This document shows, piece by piece, positions 27,765 to 36,730 of a DNA stretch of 38,595 nucleotides (position 1 is the first letter of the stretch; each line of letters starts with the position of its first letter). Below the pieces are notes generated by a model. It was not told where the DNA came from. It searched no databases and worked only from the letters and a program-made list of their open reading frames with translations. Source of the stretch: a virus. The stretch is from the IMG/VR virus record IMGVR_UViG_3300036444_000046, positions 1 through 38,595 of that record. One strand, given 5' to 3'. The position numbers and the translations under genes are program-made.

Positions 27765-29851
27765 TGTCCAATCGCGAGATCGAGGCGATCCTGCGCGTAT
27801 CGTCCAAGCTCGGCAACATGCGGGCTCTGGAGACGCTCCAGACCAAGCTGGCGCAGGTCGATCGATCCGCAAAGGCTTTCAACCGCACGCAGGCGGCACT
27901 CGCCCGCACCCAGACAGCTGCCTACAAGCAGACCGTCAGCACGATGGCGGCAACGGCCCGCTACCTTGCGCCTGCGGCGCTGGCGATGAGCGTGCAGCGC
28001 TCGGTCGTGGCTTATGCGGCAGTGGAGCGACGATTGAACCGCATCGCCATTAATGCCGATCAGGGCAAGGAAGCGGTTGGCGGTATGCTGAAGTCCATCA
28101 ACCGGATCAGCTATGATTATGCTTTGTCCCAAGACGATGTGACGAGCGGTCTGGAGACGCTTGTGGCGGCGGGTCGTTCTGCCGACGATGCTATGAAGTT
28201 CCTACCTGCGGTTTCCGCAACCGCTCAGGCGGCCGGCGCCGACATCGCCGATATTGCGACTACGGCCGATGCAGTTGCCGGATCGTTCGACATTGCCGGC
28301 GACAAGATGCAGCACGCTTTCGATATCCTCGTAACATCGGGCAAGCAGGGCAAGTTCGAACTGAAGGACATGGCGCAATACCTTCCGTCGATGGCTCCGG
28401 CATTCGCGGCCCTCGGCTACAAGGGCGAGAAGGGCTTGGGCAAACTGGCTGCAATGTTGCAGACCATTCGCCAGCGTACGGGGTCGGCCGGTGAGGCTGC
28501 GACCGCCGCGCAGAACATCTTCCAGAAGATGGAGAGCGACGAAACGGTCAAGAAGTTTGCCAAGTTCGGTGTTGATCTTCGGGCCGAACTGGCCAAGGCC
28601 CGAAAGGAAGGCCGTGACCTGGTCGACACGTTCCTCGATCTTTCCGAAAAGGCGACAAAGGGCGATCTGTCGAAGATCCCGCAGCTGTTCACCGACGCGC
28701 AGTTCCAGGTTGGCATGCGCGCCCTGTTGCAGGGGCGCAAGGACATGGAGGGATTTCAGAAGGCGTTGGCCAGTGTCGATGGGGCCACAATCCGTGATGT
28801 GAACAAGGTATTGGCAGACACAGAGACAAAACTTGACCGCATGGCATCCTCTTGGACCCGGTTCAGCACGTCCCTAGGCAACACTATTGCTCCACCAATC
28901 ACCGGAATGATGGATGCTGCAACCAACTACCTCGACTTCGATCAGGCGATCACGGAAGGCCTGAACAAGCGCGGCCTGACGACCGGCCAGCAGCAGACCT
29001 GGCGTGCCCGCAACTGGTTCGACAAGGAGGCTCGTGGGCTTGCGGCATTTGAAGGCGGTTGGCGTTCGCCGGAAGGCAAGATCGCCGAGAAAGGGACGAT
29101 GGACCTTTCGCCGGAACTGCCGTCGAAACGCCAGGACGCCCCTGTCGTCGACCACAGGATCGCTGGATTGCCTGCAACCATGGAGGTCCCTGCATCGCGG
29201 CCCGACTTCAGCTTCGCCTTGCCGGACCTTCGATATAATCGGTTCGTGCCGCCTTCACCCGAAGGGATGCGCCAGAGGTTCGCGGATGAACGACGCGACA
29301 GGCGTGCGGCTTTGGCCGCGATGCCTTCCGCATCGAGCGGTGACCCGTCATATGATGAGTTTCGGCGCGCAACTGGCGGCGGCCAGTTCCTGGCGTCAGA
29401 CTTCGGCGCGGGTCCACCTCCCGATCAGGCTTCGACCGCCTCGTCGATCGCCCAGGCGCTTGGCGAGCTACCGGGAGCGATACGTGCCGGTATGTCGGAC
29501 CTGATGACGCCGATCAATGCCTTGCCCCCCGTCTCATCAGGTCAGGGCGGCCTTTCGAACGAGATCGAAAGTTCGTTGAACGCTGGCGGCAATGGCGCTG
29601 CGCAGTCGATCCGCGAGGCGGCTGAGGCGGTCAACCGGGCCGGAGGTGAGGCCGGGAACGCCTTCGCCCAGATACTGTCCGGCGTCGGCCGTCAGCTCGG
29701 GCAATCTGCCGGCCAGGCCTTCAGGGAGAGTGTTGGCAACATCACGGTCAACGCCAGTGTGAAGACATCACCAGTCGGCTCGATGGCACCGGCAACGGGT
29801 GACAAGGGCCGCACCATGCCCAATGCCGGCGGGCTTCGCGAGAAGATCTGA
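27764..29851 (+). CDS. Tail tape measure protein
   Basis: The 695-residue protein fits the tape measure role by size, position after the chaperone, and content. The N-terminal half is a TP901-type core (YAAVERRLNRIAINADQGKE, SGLETLVAAGRSADDAMKFL, PAVSATAQAAGADIADIATT, QYLPSMAPAFAALGYKGEKG), the middle is helical and charged, and the C-terminal third (SNEIESSLNAGGNGAAQSI and onward) is Ala/Gly/Ser-rich. Using the usual 1.5 angstrom per residue, the tail would be about 100 nm long. The ATG at 27764 is coupled to the frameshift product's stop; the frame from 27731 is not needed. The stop shares a base with the next gene's start. Confidence 0.92.
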   Translation: MSNREIEAILRVSSKLGNMRALETLQTKLAQVDRSAKAFNRTQAALARTQTAAYKQTVSTMAATARYLAPAALAMSVQRSVVAYAAVERRLNRIAINADQGKEAVGGMLKSINRISYDYALSQDDVTSGLETLVAAGRSADDAMKFLPAVSATAQAAGADIADIATTADAVAGSFDIAGDKMQHAFDILVTSGKQGKFELKDMAQYLPSMAPAFAALGYKGEKGLGKLAAMLQTIRQRTGSAGEAATAAQNIFQKMESDETVKKFAKFGVDLRAELAKARKEGRDLVDTFLDLSEKATKGDLSKIPQLFTDAQFQVGMRALLQGRKDMEGFQKALASVDGATIRDVNKVLADTETKLDRMASSWTRFSTSLGNTIAPPITGMMDAATNYLDFDQAITEGLNKRGLTTGQQQTWRARNWFDKEARGLAAFEGGWRSPEGKIAEKGTMDLSPELPSKRQDAPVVDHRIAGLPATMEVPASRPDFSFALPDLRYNRFVPPSPEGMRQRFADERRDRRAALAAMPSASSGDPSYDEFRRATGGGQFLASDFGAGPPPDQASTASSIAQALGELPGAIRAGMSDLMTPINALPPVSSGQGGLSNEIESSLNAGGNGAAQSIREAAEAVNRAGGEAGNAFAQILSGVGRQLGQSAGQAFRESVGNITVNASVKTSPVGSMAPATGDKGRTMPNAGGLREKI

Positions 29852-30312
29852 TGCGCAACTGGCTGAAGTTGCGGCCCGCCTCCTTCCGGGGCGTGCCGTT
29901 CCATGTCGAGGACGATGGCCCGATGCGCGGCCGCCGCGTCGCCGTGCATGAGATATCCGGCGGCGAGCGGCCGATGACCGAAGACTTGGGGCGGCTGGCG
30001 ACGGCTGTTTCGGTCAGCGCATACGTTGCGACCGATGCCGCCGATGTCATCGGCCTGGCTTTGGAGCGGGCTTGCGATGCGCCGGGGCCGGCCTTGCTGG
30101 TGTTGCCGATCGACGCCGCAAGGATGATGCATTGCGTCAATTGCGAACGGGAGCGTCGCAAGGATCAGGCCGGTTACATCGCCTATCGCCTTTCGTTCGT
30201 CGAGGCGGGCAGCAGTGCAGGCGGCGCGCTCGGTGGCATCACCTTGCTGCGGGATGTCTTCGATGCCGGTATCGCAGCCGTCAGCAGCGCCATAGGAGGC
30301 CTGTTCAAATGA
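29851..30312 (+). CDS. DNA circularisation protein N-terminal half (Mu gpN-like)
   Basis: The 153-residue product begins MRNWLKLRPASFRGVPFHVE, with RVAVHEISGGERPMTEDLG, LGRLATAVSVSAYV and KDQAGYIAYRLSFVEAG, the signature of the DNA_circ_N domain of Mu gpN, a tail/baseplate protein also called the DNA circularisation protein. In Mu the protein is about 490 residues; here it ends after the N-terminal domain and the next gene encodes the matching C-terminal part. In Mu-like tails gpN forms part of the baseplate hub. The two genes overlap by four bases (ATGA), so they are probably translated together. The C-terminus is Gly/Ala-rich and hydrophobic. Confidence 0.85.
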   Translation: MRNWLKLRPASFRGVPFHVEDDGPMRGRRVAVHEISGGERPMTEDLGRLATAVSVSAYVATDAADVIGLALERACDAPGPALLVLPIDAARMMHCVNCERERRKDQAGYIAYRLSFVEAGSSAGGALGGITLLRDVFDAGIAAVSSAIGGLFK

Positions 30313-30890
30313 CCGACTGGCTCTTTCGCCTGTGCGATCGGCTGCTCACGGATGCCGATGACCGCATTGTCGCGCAGCAGAAGCAGGCGACGATTGCAGC
30401 CGGCGGAACTGACGCCGCAGCCGCTTTCCTCGAACTGTGCCGTCTCGCAGGCGAGGCTGCCGATCCGGCCGCCGCGCTGATCGCGCTGGATGAAGTCGAA
30501 GATGCCGAGCCGGTCGATCTTCTCGGTCTGCTCGTCATCCACGCTTTTGCGGACCTGCGCGCTTCTTATCCCGCTCAACCCGATGCATCGGCCGCGAGGG
30601 AGCGACTGGCCTTGCGCGCCGAAGCTGCCTATCCGGCTATCGGGGATATGCTCGGCCATGCCGTTCTCGATTTCACGGTGCGGATGGTCGGCGAGGCGAC
30701 CGTCCAGCTGTCACGGCTGGCTGCGAATGCCGCGCCGCTTGTGCGGGTTGAAACCGGCATTTCCCTGCCATCCTCGCTGATCGCCTTCGACCTTTACGGT
30801 CAGGCATCGCGCGGTGCCGAGATCATGGAACGCAATCGCTGCGGCACGCCGATGATGCTGCCGTCGCCCCTGAAGGCGCTCGCATACTGA
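30309..30890 (+). CDS. DNA circularisation protein C-terminal half (Mu gpN-like)
   Basis: The 193-residue protein ends with ISLPSSLIAFDLYGQASRGA followed by EIMERNRCGTPMMLPSPLKA, which is the C-terminal motif of Mu gpN-type proteins (IAFDLYGDASRADEI-like). Its N-terminal part is helical (AAAFLELCRLAGEAADPAAA). Together with the preceding gene it reconstitutes most of a gpN homologue, so the protein seems to have been split into two subunits. I chose the ATG at 30309, which overlaps the previous stop by four bases; the frame from 30072 overlaps the N-terminal gene and is a shadow. The downstream gpP gene starts one base after its stop. Confidence 0.82.
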   Translation: MTDWLFRLCDRLLTDADDRIVAQQKQATIAAGGTDAAAAFLELCRLAGEAADPAAALIALDEVEDAEPVDLLGLLVIHAFADLRASYPAQPDASAARERLALRAEAAYPAIGDMLGHAVLDFTVRMVGEATVQLSRLAANAAPLVRVETGISLPSSLIAFDLYGQASRGAEIMERNRCGTPMMLPSPLKALAY

Positions 30891-30891
30891 G

Positions 30892-31956
30892 ATGTACGAG
30901 ACCGTTGTTTTCAATGTTGCGGGCAGGCCTCTGCCGCACAAGGCCTGCCGCCTGTCCGCCAGCGCGGAAGGTGCGGTCCGCGAAGCGACATTCACGGTTA
31001 TCCATGTCGGAGCCGGCATACCTTGCCAGCCCGATGACGTAGCGACGATCGCCGTCTCGGGAGAAGTCTGGGGCACCGGTTACGTGCGAGACGTGCGCGG
31101 CAGCCATGGGGAAACCGATCGCTCGTATGAAGTCACATTTGTATCGCGCACGATTGATGCGGTCGAATGTTCGATCGATCATCCGACCGGATACAAGAAG
31201 GATTGCGACCTACTCGACATCGCCAGGGAGTTCGACACGCTCGGCATTGGCGTGGAAGGCAGTCCGAAAACGGAACGCAAGGCACGGCACAAGGTCATCC
31301 CCGGTGAAAGCCTTTTCCAGACGCTGGAGACCGATGCGCGCGCGCAAGGGGTCCTGATACAGGATACCGAAAAAGGGAAGCTGAAGCTGGCCGACAAGCC
31401 TGAAGGCCGCCATGCTGGCGGCCTTGTTCGCGGCCGGAACATCAAGCAGGCCGATGCCCAGATAACGGGCGCCGGCAGGTTTTCGTCCGTGAAGGTGAGG
31501 GGGCAAAATTCCACGGGTGTTGCCTCGCCGGCCTTGCGTTCCGAAGGGGCGGCAACCGATGACGGCGTCAAGCGCAAACGGCCCCGTATCCTGCCCTACG
31601 AAGGCGAGGCGACATCAGCACGGCTGAAGAAACGCGCGAAATGGGAAGCGCAGCGCGGCGCCGGCAACGGCACATCCTGTTCCATCGTCACTCCGGGCTG
31701 GCGTGACGGTGCCGGCCGGCTCTGGACACGCAACTATCTCGTGCCGGTCGACGACGACTGGCTTGGCATCAATCAGGACATGGTCATTGCCGAGGTCGTT
31801 CTGGAGCAGGGCGCCGATGCGAACCAGGGCACGGTTGCCACCCTTTCCCTCAAGGATCCTCGTGCGCTGGGGGGCGATAATCCGCGCGGCAGTTCGGCGA
31901 GCGGATGGGGTGCGCCGTTGGCATCCGATCCGTCATATCGCGACGAAGGTGAGTAG
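30892..31956 (+). CDS. Baseplate hub protein (Mu gpP / gp44-like)
   Basis: The 354-residue protein matches the Mu gpP (gp44) hub family: PLPHKACRLSASAEGAVREA near the N-terminus, RSYEVTFVSRTIDAVECSID, HKVIPGESLFQTLETDARAQ followed by GVLIQDTEKGKLKLADKPEG, and a C-terminal NYLVPVDDDWLGINQDMVI. These are late-control-type domains that form the central baseplate hub through which DNA passes. Position after gpN and before the gp45 spike agrees with the Mu order. The ATG at 30892 follows the previous stop by one base. The C-terminus (GWGAPLASDPSYRDEGE) is a short polar tail. Confidence 0.93.
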   Translation: MYETVVFNVAGRPLPHKACRLSASAEGAVREATFTVIHVGAGIPCQPDDVATIAVSGEVWGTGYVRDVRGSHGETDRSYEVTFVSRTIDAVECSIDHPTGYKKDCDLLDIAREFDTLGIGVEGSPKTERKARHKVIPGESLFQTLETDARAQGVLIQDTEKGKLKLADKPEGRHAGGLVRGRNIKQADAQITGAGRFSSVKVRGQNSTGVASPALRSEGAATDDGVKRKRPRILPYEGEATSARLKKRAKWEAQRGAGNGTSCSIVTPGWRDGAGRLWTRNYLVPVDDDWLGINQDMVIAEVVLEQGADANQGTVATLSLKDPRALGGDNPRGSSASGWGAPLASDPSYRDEGE

Positions 31957-31961
31957 CTGCG

Positions 31962-32441
31962 ATGTTCGATAGCCATGTCACCCGCTTCCAGCTTGATGGC
32001 CAGGTCGAGCATAAGGACGGGCAGCAATTCGTCGGCGGCAAGGGCTTTGCCAATGACCGCTTCGAACGGGTTCATCGCATAGAACCGCACGGCTTTGCCT
32101 CGCACCCCGTCAAGGGCGGCATCGGCATCGCCATGTCGGCGCGCGGCAACCGCGACTCGGCCTATGTCTTCGGCGGGGAAAATCCGCAACTGCGCCCCGA
32201 TATCGCCTTGGGCGGAACGGCCATTTACGACCACACCGGCAACATTGTGTCGGTGGTGCAGGCCAACCTGCGTATCGTGCACTCGGCCGTCATCCACATG
32301 ATCGCCCCATCGATCATCCTCGAAGGCGCGGTCAAGCTTGGCGGTCCAGGCGCGAACAGGCCTGTGTCGGCACAAGGCACGATCGACAGCCGCGGCGATG
32401 TCGACAGCGACAACTTCGCCAATGGCGTGCTGACAACCTGA
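31962..32441 (+). CDS. Baseplate spike protein (Mu gp45 / gpV-like)
   Basis: The 159-residue protein has the Mu gp45 pattern: a short N-terminal part, GIGIAMSARGNRDSAYVFGG, RPDIALGGTAIYDHTGNIV, and a C-terminal repeat-like region (MIAPSIILEGAVKLGGPGAN) leading to DSRGDVDSDNFANGV. This family forms the trimeric beta-helix spike at the tip of the contractile tail that pierces the host outer membrane. The gene starts five bases after the gpP stop. The length is somewhat shorter than Mu gp45 (about 197 residues). Confidence 0.9.
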   Translation: MFDSHVTRFQLDGQVEHKDGQQFVGGKGFANDRFERVHRIEPHGFASHPVKGGIGIAMSARGNRDSAYVFGGENPQLRPDIALGGTAIYDHTGNIVSVVQANLRIVHSAVIHMIAPSIILEGAVKLGGPGANRPVSAQGTIDSRGDVDSDNFANGVLTT

Positions 32442-32450
32442 AAGTGACAC

Positions 32451-32987
32451 ATGCGGATCATTGCGCTCGACGGGCCGGCCTTGCCGATGCTCGATCCCGA
32501 TGTCGTATGGAACGGCATCGTCGGCGATCTTGAAATCACGCCGGCCGACGCCCCGATCAATCCGGCGGGACTGCGCGCCGGGCAGTCGCTGGCAACGGCG
32601 GTGCTTATCTGCCTGATGACGGATTGCCGCGTCGAGGCAACCGAATTGCGGGACGGGCAGGCCAATCGCGGCTGGCCAGGTGACAGCTTCGATCTTGAAC
32701 CCGGCGAAGTGGCTTTGGGTTCTCGACTCTGGCTGCTGAGGTGCCGCGCGCTCGCGCCGGATATCGAACTTGAAGCACAGGACTATGCCCGGGCGGCATT
32801 GCAGCCGTTGATCGACGACGGAGCATTCGCGCGTTTCGATGTGACGGCGTCGGTCAATCGACCGCAGAACCGTCTCGATCTGGATGTGCGCGGCTACGGC
32901 AATGCCGGCGAGCAGCGCTTTTCACAACGCTTTGCCTTGCTCTGGGGAGCCTTGGCACGCGATCCCCTAACACCAGCAGCCGGGTGA
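32451..32987 (+). CDS. Baseplate protein (Mu gp46-like)
   Basis: The 178-residue protein shows the GP46 family features: DVVWNGIVGDLEITPADAP, then LATAVLICLMTDCRVEATEL, RGWPGDSFDLEPGEVALGSR and LWLLRCRALAPDIELEAQDY. These are wedge-type baseplate proteins, the counterpart of phage T4 gp25 in this tail family. It follows the spike gene and precedes the gp47 gene, the Mu order. AAAGTGACAC lies before the ATG, a weak ribosome-binding site. Four bases separate it from the next gene. Confidence 0.92.
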   Translation: MRIIALDGPALPMLDPDVVWNGIVGDLEITPADAPINPAGLRAGQSLATAVLICLMTDCRVEATELRDGQANRGWPGDSFDLEPGEVALGSRLWLLRCRALAPDIELEAQDYARAALQPLIDDGAFARFDVTASVNRPQNRLDLDVRGYGNAGEQRFSQRFALLWGALARDPLTPAAG

Positions 32988-32991
32988 CCTG

Positions 32992-34074
32992 ATGGGCTTT
33001 CCGCTTCGCTCGCTCGAAGAGATCTCGCGCACGGTTCGCGGGGCCTTCAGGCAGTACCTTCCGGGCACCGACGCCAGCCTTCGCGTCAATGTCACTTATG
33101 TGATCGCCAAGGCCGTCTCGCTTCTGGCGCGCGAGTATGAGCTGCGTTTTGGCTGGCTGCATCGCAACATGTTCCTCTGGTCGGCCGACAATGCCGAGTG
33201 GGTATCGCTGCTTGCGGCTGATGTCGGCATCTGGGCAAAGGCACCGTCAGCCTCGTCCGGCGCGGTGACGGGGACCGGCGCGCCAGGTCAGGTCTATCCA
33301 GCCGGCATCCGTCTTTCGAGCGGCGGCCAGACGTTCGTCACCACATCGGCCGTCGCGGCCGACGCATTGGGCGGCGTAACGTTCCCGGTGCTTTGCGAAC
33401 AGTCGGGCGCGGCGACCAACCGCGATGCCGCCGCAGTGCTGATGCTGGCCGATCCGTCGCTTCAGCCGACGCTGTCGCAGGAGTTCGCTGTGACCTCTGG
33501 CGGCCTCGGCGGCGGTGCCGATGCCGAGACGCTGGAGGCGTTGCGTTCGCGGGCATTGCAGCGCAAGCGCAACCCGCCGCGCGCAGGAGCGTTGAGCGAC
33601 TACGAGGAGATCGCCTTGTCGGTTGCCGGCGTCATCAAGGCCTGGGCGTTCCGCGTTCCCGCTTCTCCTGGCGCGGTGACGGTGCTGTTCCTCTTCGCAG
33701 GACGCGTCAACTCCATCCCGTTGCCTGGCGACGTTGCCGCCGTACAGGCTGCGATCGATGCGCGGCGCCTGATCCGTGTCGACGCCGGCGAGGCTTCAGC
33801 TCCGGTTCCGCTGGCGATCAATGTTTCGATTTCCGGTCTCAGCCAGGATACGGCGGAAATCAGGGCGGCGGTGGAGGCATCTATCCGGACGATGCTCGTC
33901 AACCGGTGCCGTCCCGGCCTTGCTGGCAATACCTTCACCGTTTCCAGAAGCTGGATTTCGGAAGCGATATCGGCTGCCTCCGGTGAAGACCGGCATGTGC
34001 TGCTGGCGCCGGCCGGCGACATCGTCTTGACCGGCGGGCAGTTCCCGGTGCTTGGGGTCGTGACCTATGCGTGA
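32992..34074 (+). CDS. Baseplate wedge protein (Mu gp47 / baseplate J-like)
   Basis: The 360-residue protein is of the baseplate J/gp47 family: ISRTVRGAFRQYLPGTDASL, AKAPSASSGAVTGTGAPGQV, AADALGGVTFPVLCEQSGAA, GLGGGADAETLEALRSRALQ and RPPR-like RKRNPPRAGALSDYE in the core, with GVIKAWAFRVPASPGAVTVL and the C-terminal QFPVLGVVTYA. It forms the inner baseplate wedge that links hub to tail fibres. The ATG at 32992 follows closely on the previous gene and the stop overlaps the gp48 gene by eight bases. Length matches the family. Confidence 0.94.
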   Translation: MGFPLRSLEEISRTVRGAFRQYLPGTDASLRVNVTYVIAKAVSLLAREYELRFGWLHRNMFLWSADNAEWVSLLAADVGIWAKAPSASSGAVTGTGAPGQVYPAGIRLSSGGQTFVTTSAVAADALGGVTFPVLCEQSGAATNRDAAAVLMLADPSLQPTLSQEFAVTSGGLGGGADAETLEALRSRALQRKRNPPRAGALSDYEEIALSVAGVIKAWAFRVPASPGAVTVLFLFAGRVNSIPLPGDVAAVQAAIDARRLIRVDAGEASAPVPLAINVSISGLSQDTAEIRAAVEASIRTMLVNRCRPGLAGNTFTVSRSWISEAISAASGEDRHVLLAPAGDIVLTGGQFPVLGVVTYA

Positions 34075-34777
34075 TCCCGGCCTCAACACGGTCACGCGCG
34101 ATCCGTCGCCGGATCAGGTGCGCCACGTGGTTGCCAAGCCATACGACATCCTGGCCGATCCCTCCGTCGAGACGTTGCTGCCGGCCGCCTTGAACTTCTG
34201 GCCTCGAGGTGCCGCTTTCGGGTCGCCGGACGGATTGGCGGTCGACACCGCTTCGAATTGGGCGAAGCTGACAAGGGTGCTTCTGTCTCCCTTTGCAACG
34301 CTCTATCGCCGCGCCTTTGCCCTGGCGTTGGAAGCCAGTCCGGCGACACTCGACCAGACGCTTGATGACTGGGAAACGGAATACGGTTTGCCTGACAGTT
34401 GCGTTGCCGGCGAACAGACCCGTGCCGAGCGCATCGCGGCCGTGATGGCCAAGGTCAATGCGGCACCGCTGATAACACCCGGAGACTTTGTTCGTCTCGC
34501 GCTCGACTATGGATTTGTCATCGAGATCGAAGAGCCTGCAGTCTTCGAATGCGGCTTCTCCGAATGCGGTGGCGAACACGCAACCGGCGCGTGGCGCCAG
34601 GAAGTTTACTGGATCGTCCGTGTCAGCGAGGTCGCGGTCTTCTACTTCAGGACCGGCGAGGGGGAATGCGGTTCCGATCCGCTGTTCTCCTATGGCGATG
34701 CGGAGCGGCTGCTTTGCATTCTCATGCGCCTTTCCCCGGCCTGGACCATTCCCGTACTCGAAATCGTGGAGCCCTAA
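34067..34777 (+). CDS. Baseplate protein (Mu gp48 / DUF2313)
   Basis: The 236-residue protein has the DUF2313/gp48 pattern: LLPAALNFWPRGAAFGSPDG, LTRVLLSPFATLYRRAFALA, LDQTLDDWETEYGLPDSCVA and QTRAERIAAVMAKVNA near the middle, with Cys-bearing FECGFSECGGEHATG and a C-terminal AERLLCILMRLSPAWTIPV. The family forms the outer baseplate wedge next to the fibres. It overlaps the gp47 gene by eight bases and precedes the fibre gene by four bases. The four cysteines near residues 160-205 are unusual and could bind metal, but that is not shown. Confidence 0.92.
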   Translation: MRDPGLNTVTRDPSPDQVRHVVAKPYDILADPSVETLLPAALNFWPRGAAFGSPDGLAVDTASNWAKLTRVLLSPFATLYRRAFALALEASPATLDQTLDDWETEYGLPDSCVAGEQTRAERIAAVMAKVNAAPLITPGDFVRLALDYGFVIEIEEPAVFECGFSECGGEHATGAWRQEVYWIVRVSEVAVFYFRTGEGECGSDPLFSYGDAERLLCILMRLSPAWTIPVLEIVEP

Positions 34778-34781
34778 TCCC

Positions 34782-36119
34782 ATGAAGTATCAGGCGCCTT
34801 TCGGCTCGCTGGACCCCAACGCCCCCTACGTCGACAAGAACGTTCCCGGCGCCGTTGCCGGCTCCAAGGTTCCGGCCAAGGCTATCGAACATCCGCAGCG
34901 CGAAATCGAAACTGCCATATTGCAGGCGGGTCTTGTCCCTTCCGAGGGCGACCTGACGCAGCTGGCGCAGGCCATCCGGCGCCTGACGCGTGATGGCCGT
35001 GTCGATTTCGTCGTCGATGGCTGGCAGAACAATCCCCCGGCAGGTCCGGTCGAAGGTGCATGTTACGCCATTTTCGATGTGCCAACCGGCGCCTGGGCAG
35101 GGCAGGCAAACAAGCTCGCTTTCCGGCGCAACAATGCCTGGGATTTCGAAGTCCCGAAGACCGGACTGATGGTCCAGTATTGGTCAGCGGGAAGACCGTA
35201 TTTCATCGTCTACAACGGCGCCGGTTGGATCGAGGATATTGCTACCACGGCGATGCCGGGTCGCGTGACGCTCGCCAGCGAACAGGACGTCAAGGACGCC
35301 GTCGGCACAGGTGTCGTGCAGGCCCGATGGATGAAGCATTACACACGTTCGCTGCTCGCCAACTCGACGTTCTACATTCGAACGGACGGCAATGACGCGA
35401 ACGACGGCAGTGCCAACAACGCAGTCGGCGCGTTCCAGACCATTGCTGGCGCCCAGGCCTACATTCGCGATCGCTATGGCGTTCCGGGGCGACCGATCAT
35501 CTTCAAGCTTGGCGCTCCAGGGACGTTTGCGCAGGCTGCGATTTCAAACATGCCTGCCGGCCTGACGATCGAGGGCGACCTGGCCAACCAGGGCGGTTAC
35601 GTGCTTGCGGGCACCGGTGGCATTGCCGTCACCGGCTCGACCGTTGATTTGCGTGGACTTTCCATTTCCTTGATGGGCACACCCACGCAGCATGCCTTGA
35701 CCTCCGGCGCCAACGGCAGTGTCATCCTGAATGCTGTTACCTTCGGTGGTGTCGGTCAAACCACGTGGTCGCATATCCTCGCCGCGAGCGGTCAGGTCAC
35801 CGTCGTTGGTGGCGCGAGTTCCGTCTCATTCACAGCCAATGCCCGCCGCGCGCTCCATGCGACAGGCGGCGGGGGCATCTACATGGCCACAGGCGCCGGC
35901 CTCTATTTTTCGGTCGCGAACTACACCTATGCCGACGCTGTCGTGTTCGCCACGACAGGGGGAGCCATCGAGCTCGGCAACGGCACCGTCACCGGCTCCG
36001 CAATCGGCCAGCGCTACCGGGCCGATCTCAATGGCGTCATCAGCACGGCCGGCGGCGGCGCGAATTTCATTCCAGGTTCATCGGCCGGAACGGTCGCCAC
36101 GGGAGGTCAATATGTCTGA
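34782..36119 (+). CDS. Tail fibre/spike protein (DUF2793 plus beta-helix-like)
   Basis: The 445-residue protein has three parts. The N-terminal (KYQAPFGSLDPNAPYVDKNV) attaches to the baseplate, and residues from about 75 (GWQNNPPAGPVEGACYAIFD, WAGQANKLAFRRNNAWDFEV, GLMVQYWSAGRPYFIVYNGA) form a DUF2793-type domain seen in phage fibres. The C-terminal half (FYIRTDGNDANDGSANNAVG, then many short Gly/Ser/Thr/Val strands such as TGSTVDLRGLSISLMGT) reads like a right-handed beta-helix of a spike that may bind or cut host polysaccharide. No catalytic residues can be assigned. It is the receptor-binding candidate and the likely most variable protein. The start ATG 34782 lies after the gp48 gene; the frame from 34488 is a shadow. 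Confidence 0.85.
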   Translation: MKYQAPFGSLDPNAPYVDKNVPGAVAGSKVPAKAIEHPQREIETAILQAGLVPSEGDLTQLAQAIRRLTRDGRVDFVVDGWQNNPPAGPVEGACYAIFDVPTGAWAGQANKLAFRRNNAWDFEVPKTGLMVQYWSAGRPYFIVYNGAGWIEDIATTAMPGRVTLASEQDVKDAVGTGVVQARWMKHYTRSLLANSTFYIRTDGNDANDGSANNAVGAFQTIAGAQAYIRDRYGVPGRPIIFKLGAPGTFAQAAISNMPAGLTIEGDLANQGGYVLAGTGGIAVTGSTVDLRGLSISLMGTPTQHALTSGANGSVILNAVTFGGVGQTTWSHILAASGQVTVVGGASSVSFTANARRALHATGGGGIYMATGAGLYFSVANYTYADAVVFATTGGAIELGNGTVTGSAIGQRYRADLNGVISTAGGGANFIPGSSAGTVATGGQYV

Positions 36120-36678
36120 TTACACCCCTCAGGATTGGTATTGGCTGGCCGACGATGGGCGGCTTTATGGATCGGCGCGAAAGAAGCTCGTAACCAGCCC
36201 CGAAACCGACGAAGCCTATGGCGCATGGCTGGAGGGCGGCCGCCGGCCGACGCGCTGGCCTGCCGAGGACAATGGAGACCAGACCGACGCCGGCCTTGCT
36301 GCGGTGCTGTCTCCTTACGGCCTGACGCTTTGGGCCGTGCCGTTGAAAACACGGCTTGCCATCTATGCGGCGGACAAGCGCTGGCGGATCGAGACTGGCG
36401 GCATCACCGTGGCGGGTGCGCGCATCGATACGAGCCGCGAAAGCCAGTCCATGATCACGGGCGCCTACAGCTATTCGCAAGCCAACCCCGGCGTTGCCAT
36501 CAGCTACAAGGCAGCTTCCGGATGGGTTGTCATGGATGCCGCAACGCTGGCGGCCATCGCCACGGCGGTCGGAACCCATGTGCAGGCTTCGTTCGCGGCC
36601 GAGGCGACAGTTGCGGCCGCGATCGAGGCCGGAACGATCAAGACCGAGGCTCAGGTTGACGCGGCCAATTGGCCATAA
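36112..36678 (+). CDS. DUF4376-like tail fibre accessory protein
   Basis: The 188-residue protein starts MSDYTPQDWYWLADDGRLYG, with the aromatic N-terminus common in fibre assembly proteins, and ends in a helical domain like DUF4376: KTRLAIYAADKRWRIETGGI, then ASGWVVMDAATLAAIATAVG and VQASFAAEATVAAAIEAGTI. Such proteins lie after fibre genes and help fold or cap the fibre. The gene overlaps the fibre gene by eight bases; GGGAGG precedes the ATG at 36112. The frame from 35731 is a shadow. A 52-bp gap follows before the endolysin. Confidence 0.78.
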   Translation: MSDYTPQDWYWLADDGRLYGSARKKLVTSPETDEAYGAWLEGGRRPTRWPAEDNGDQTDAGLAAVLSPYGLTLWAVPLKTRLAIYAADKRWRIETGGITVAGARIDTSRESQSMITGAYSYSQANPGVAISYKAASGWVVMDAATLAAIATAVGTHVQASFAAEATVAAAIEAGTIKTEAQVDAANWP

Positions 36679-36730
36679 GGCGCGCCGCGTCTTCCTCGCC
36701 CCGTAAATACCCACAAACTTTGAGGTTCAC

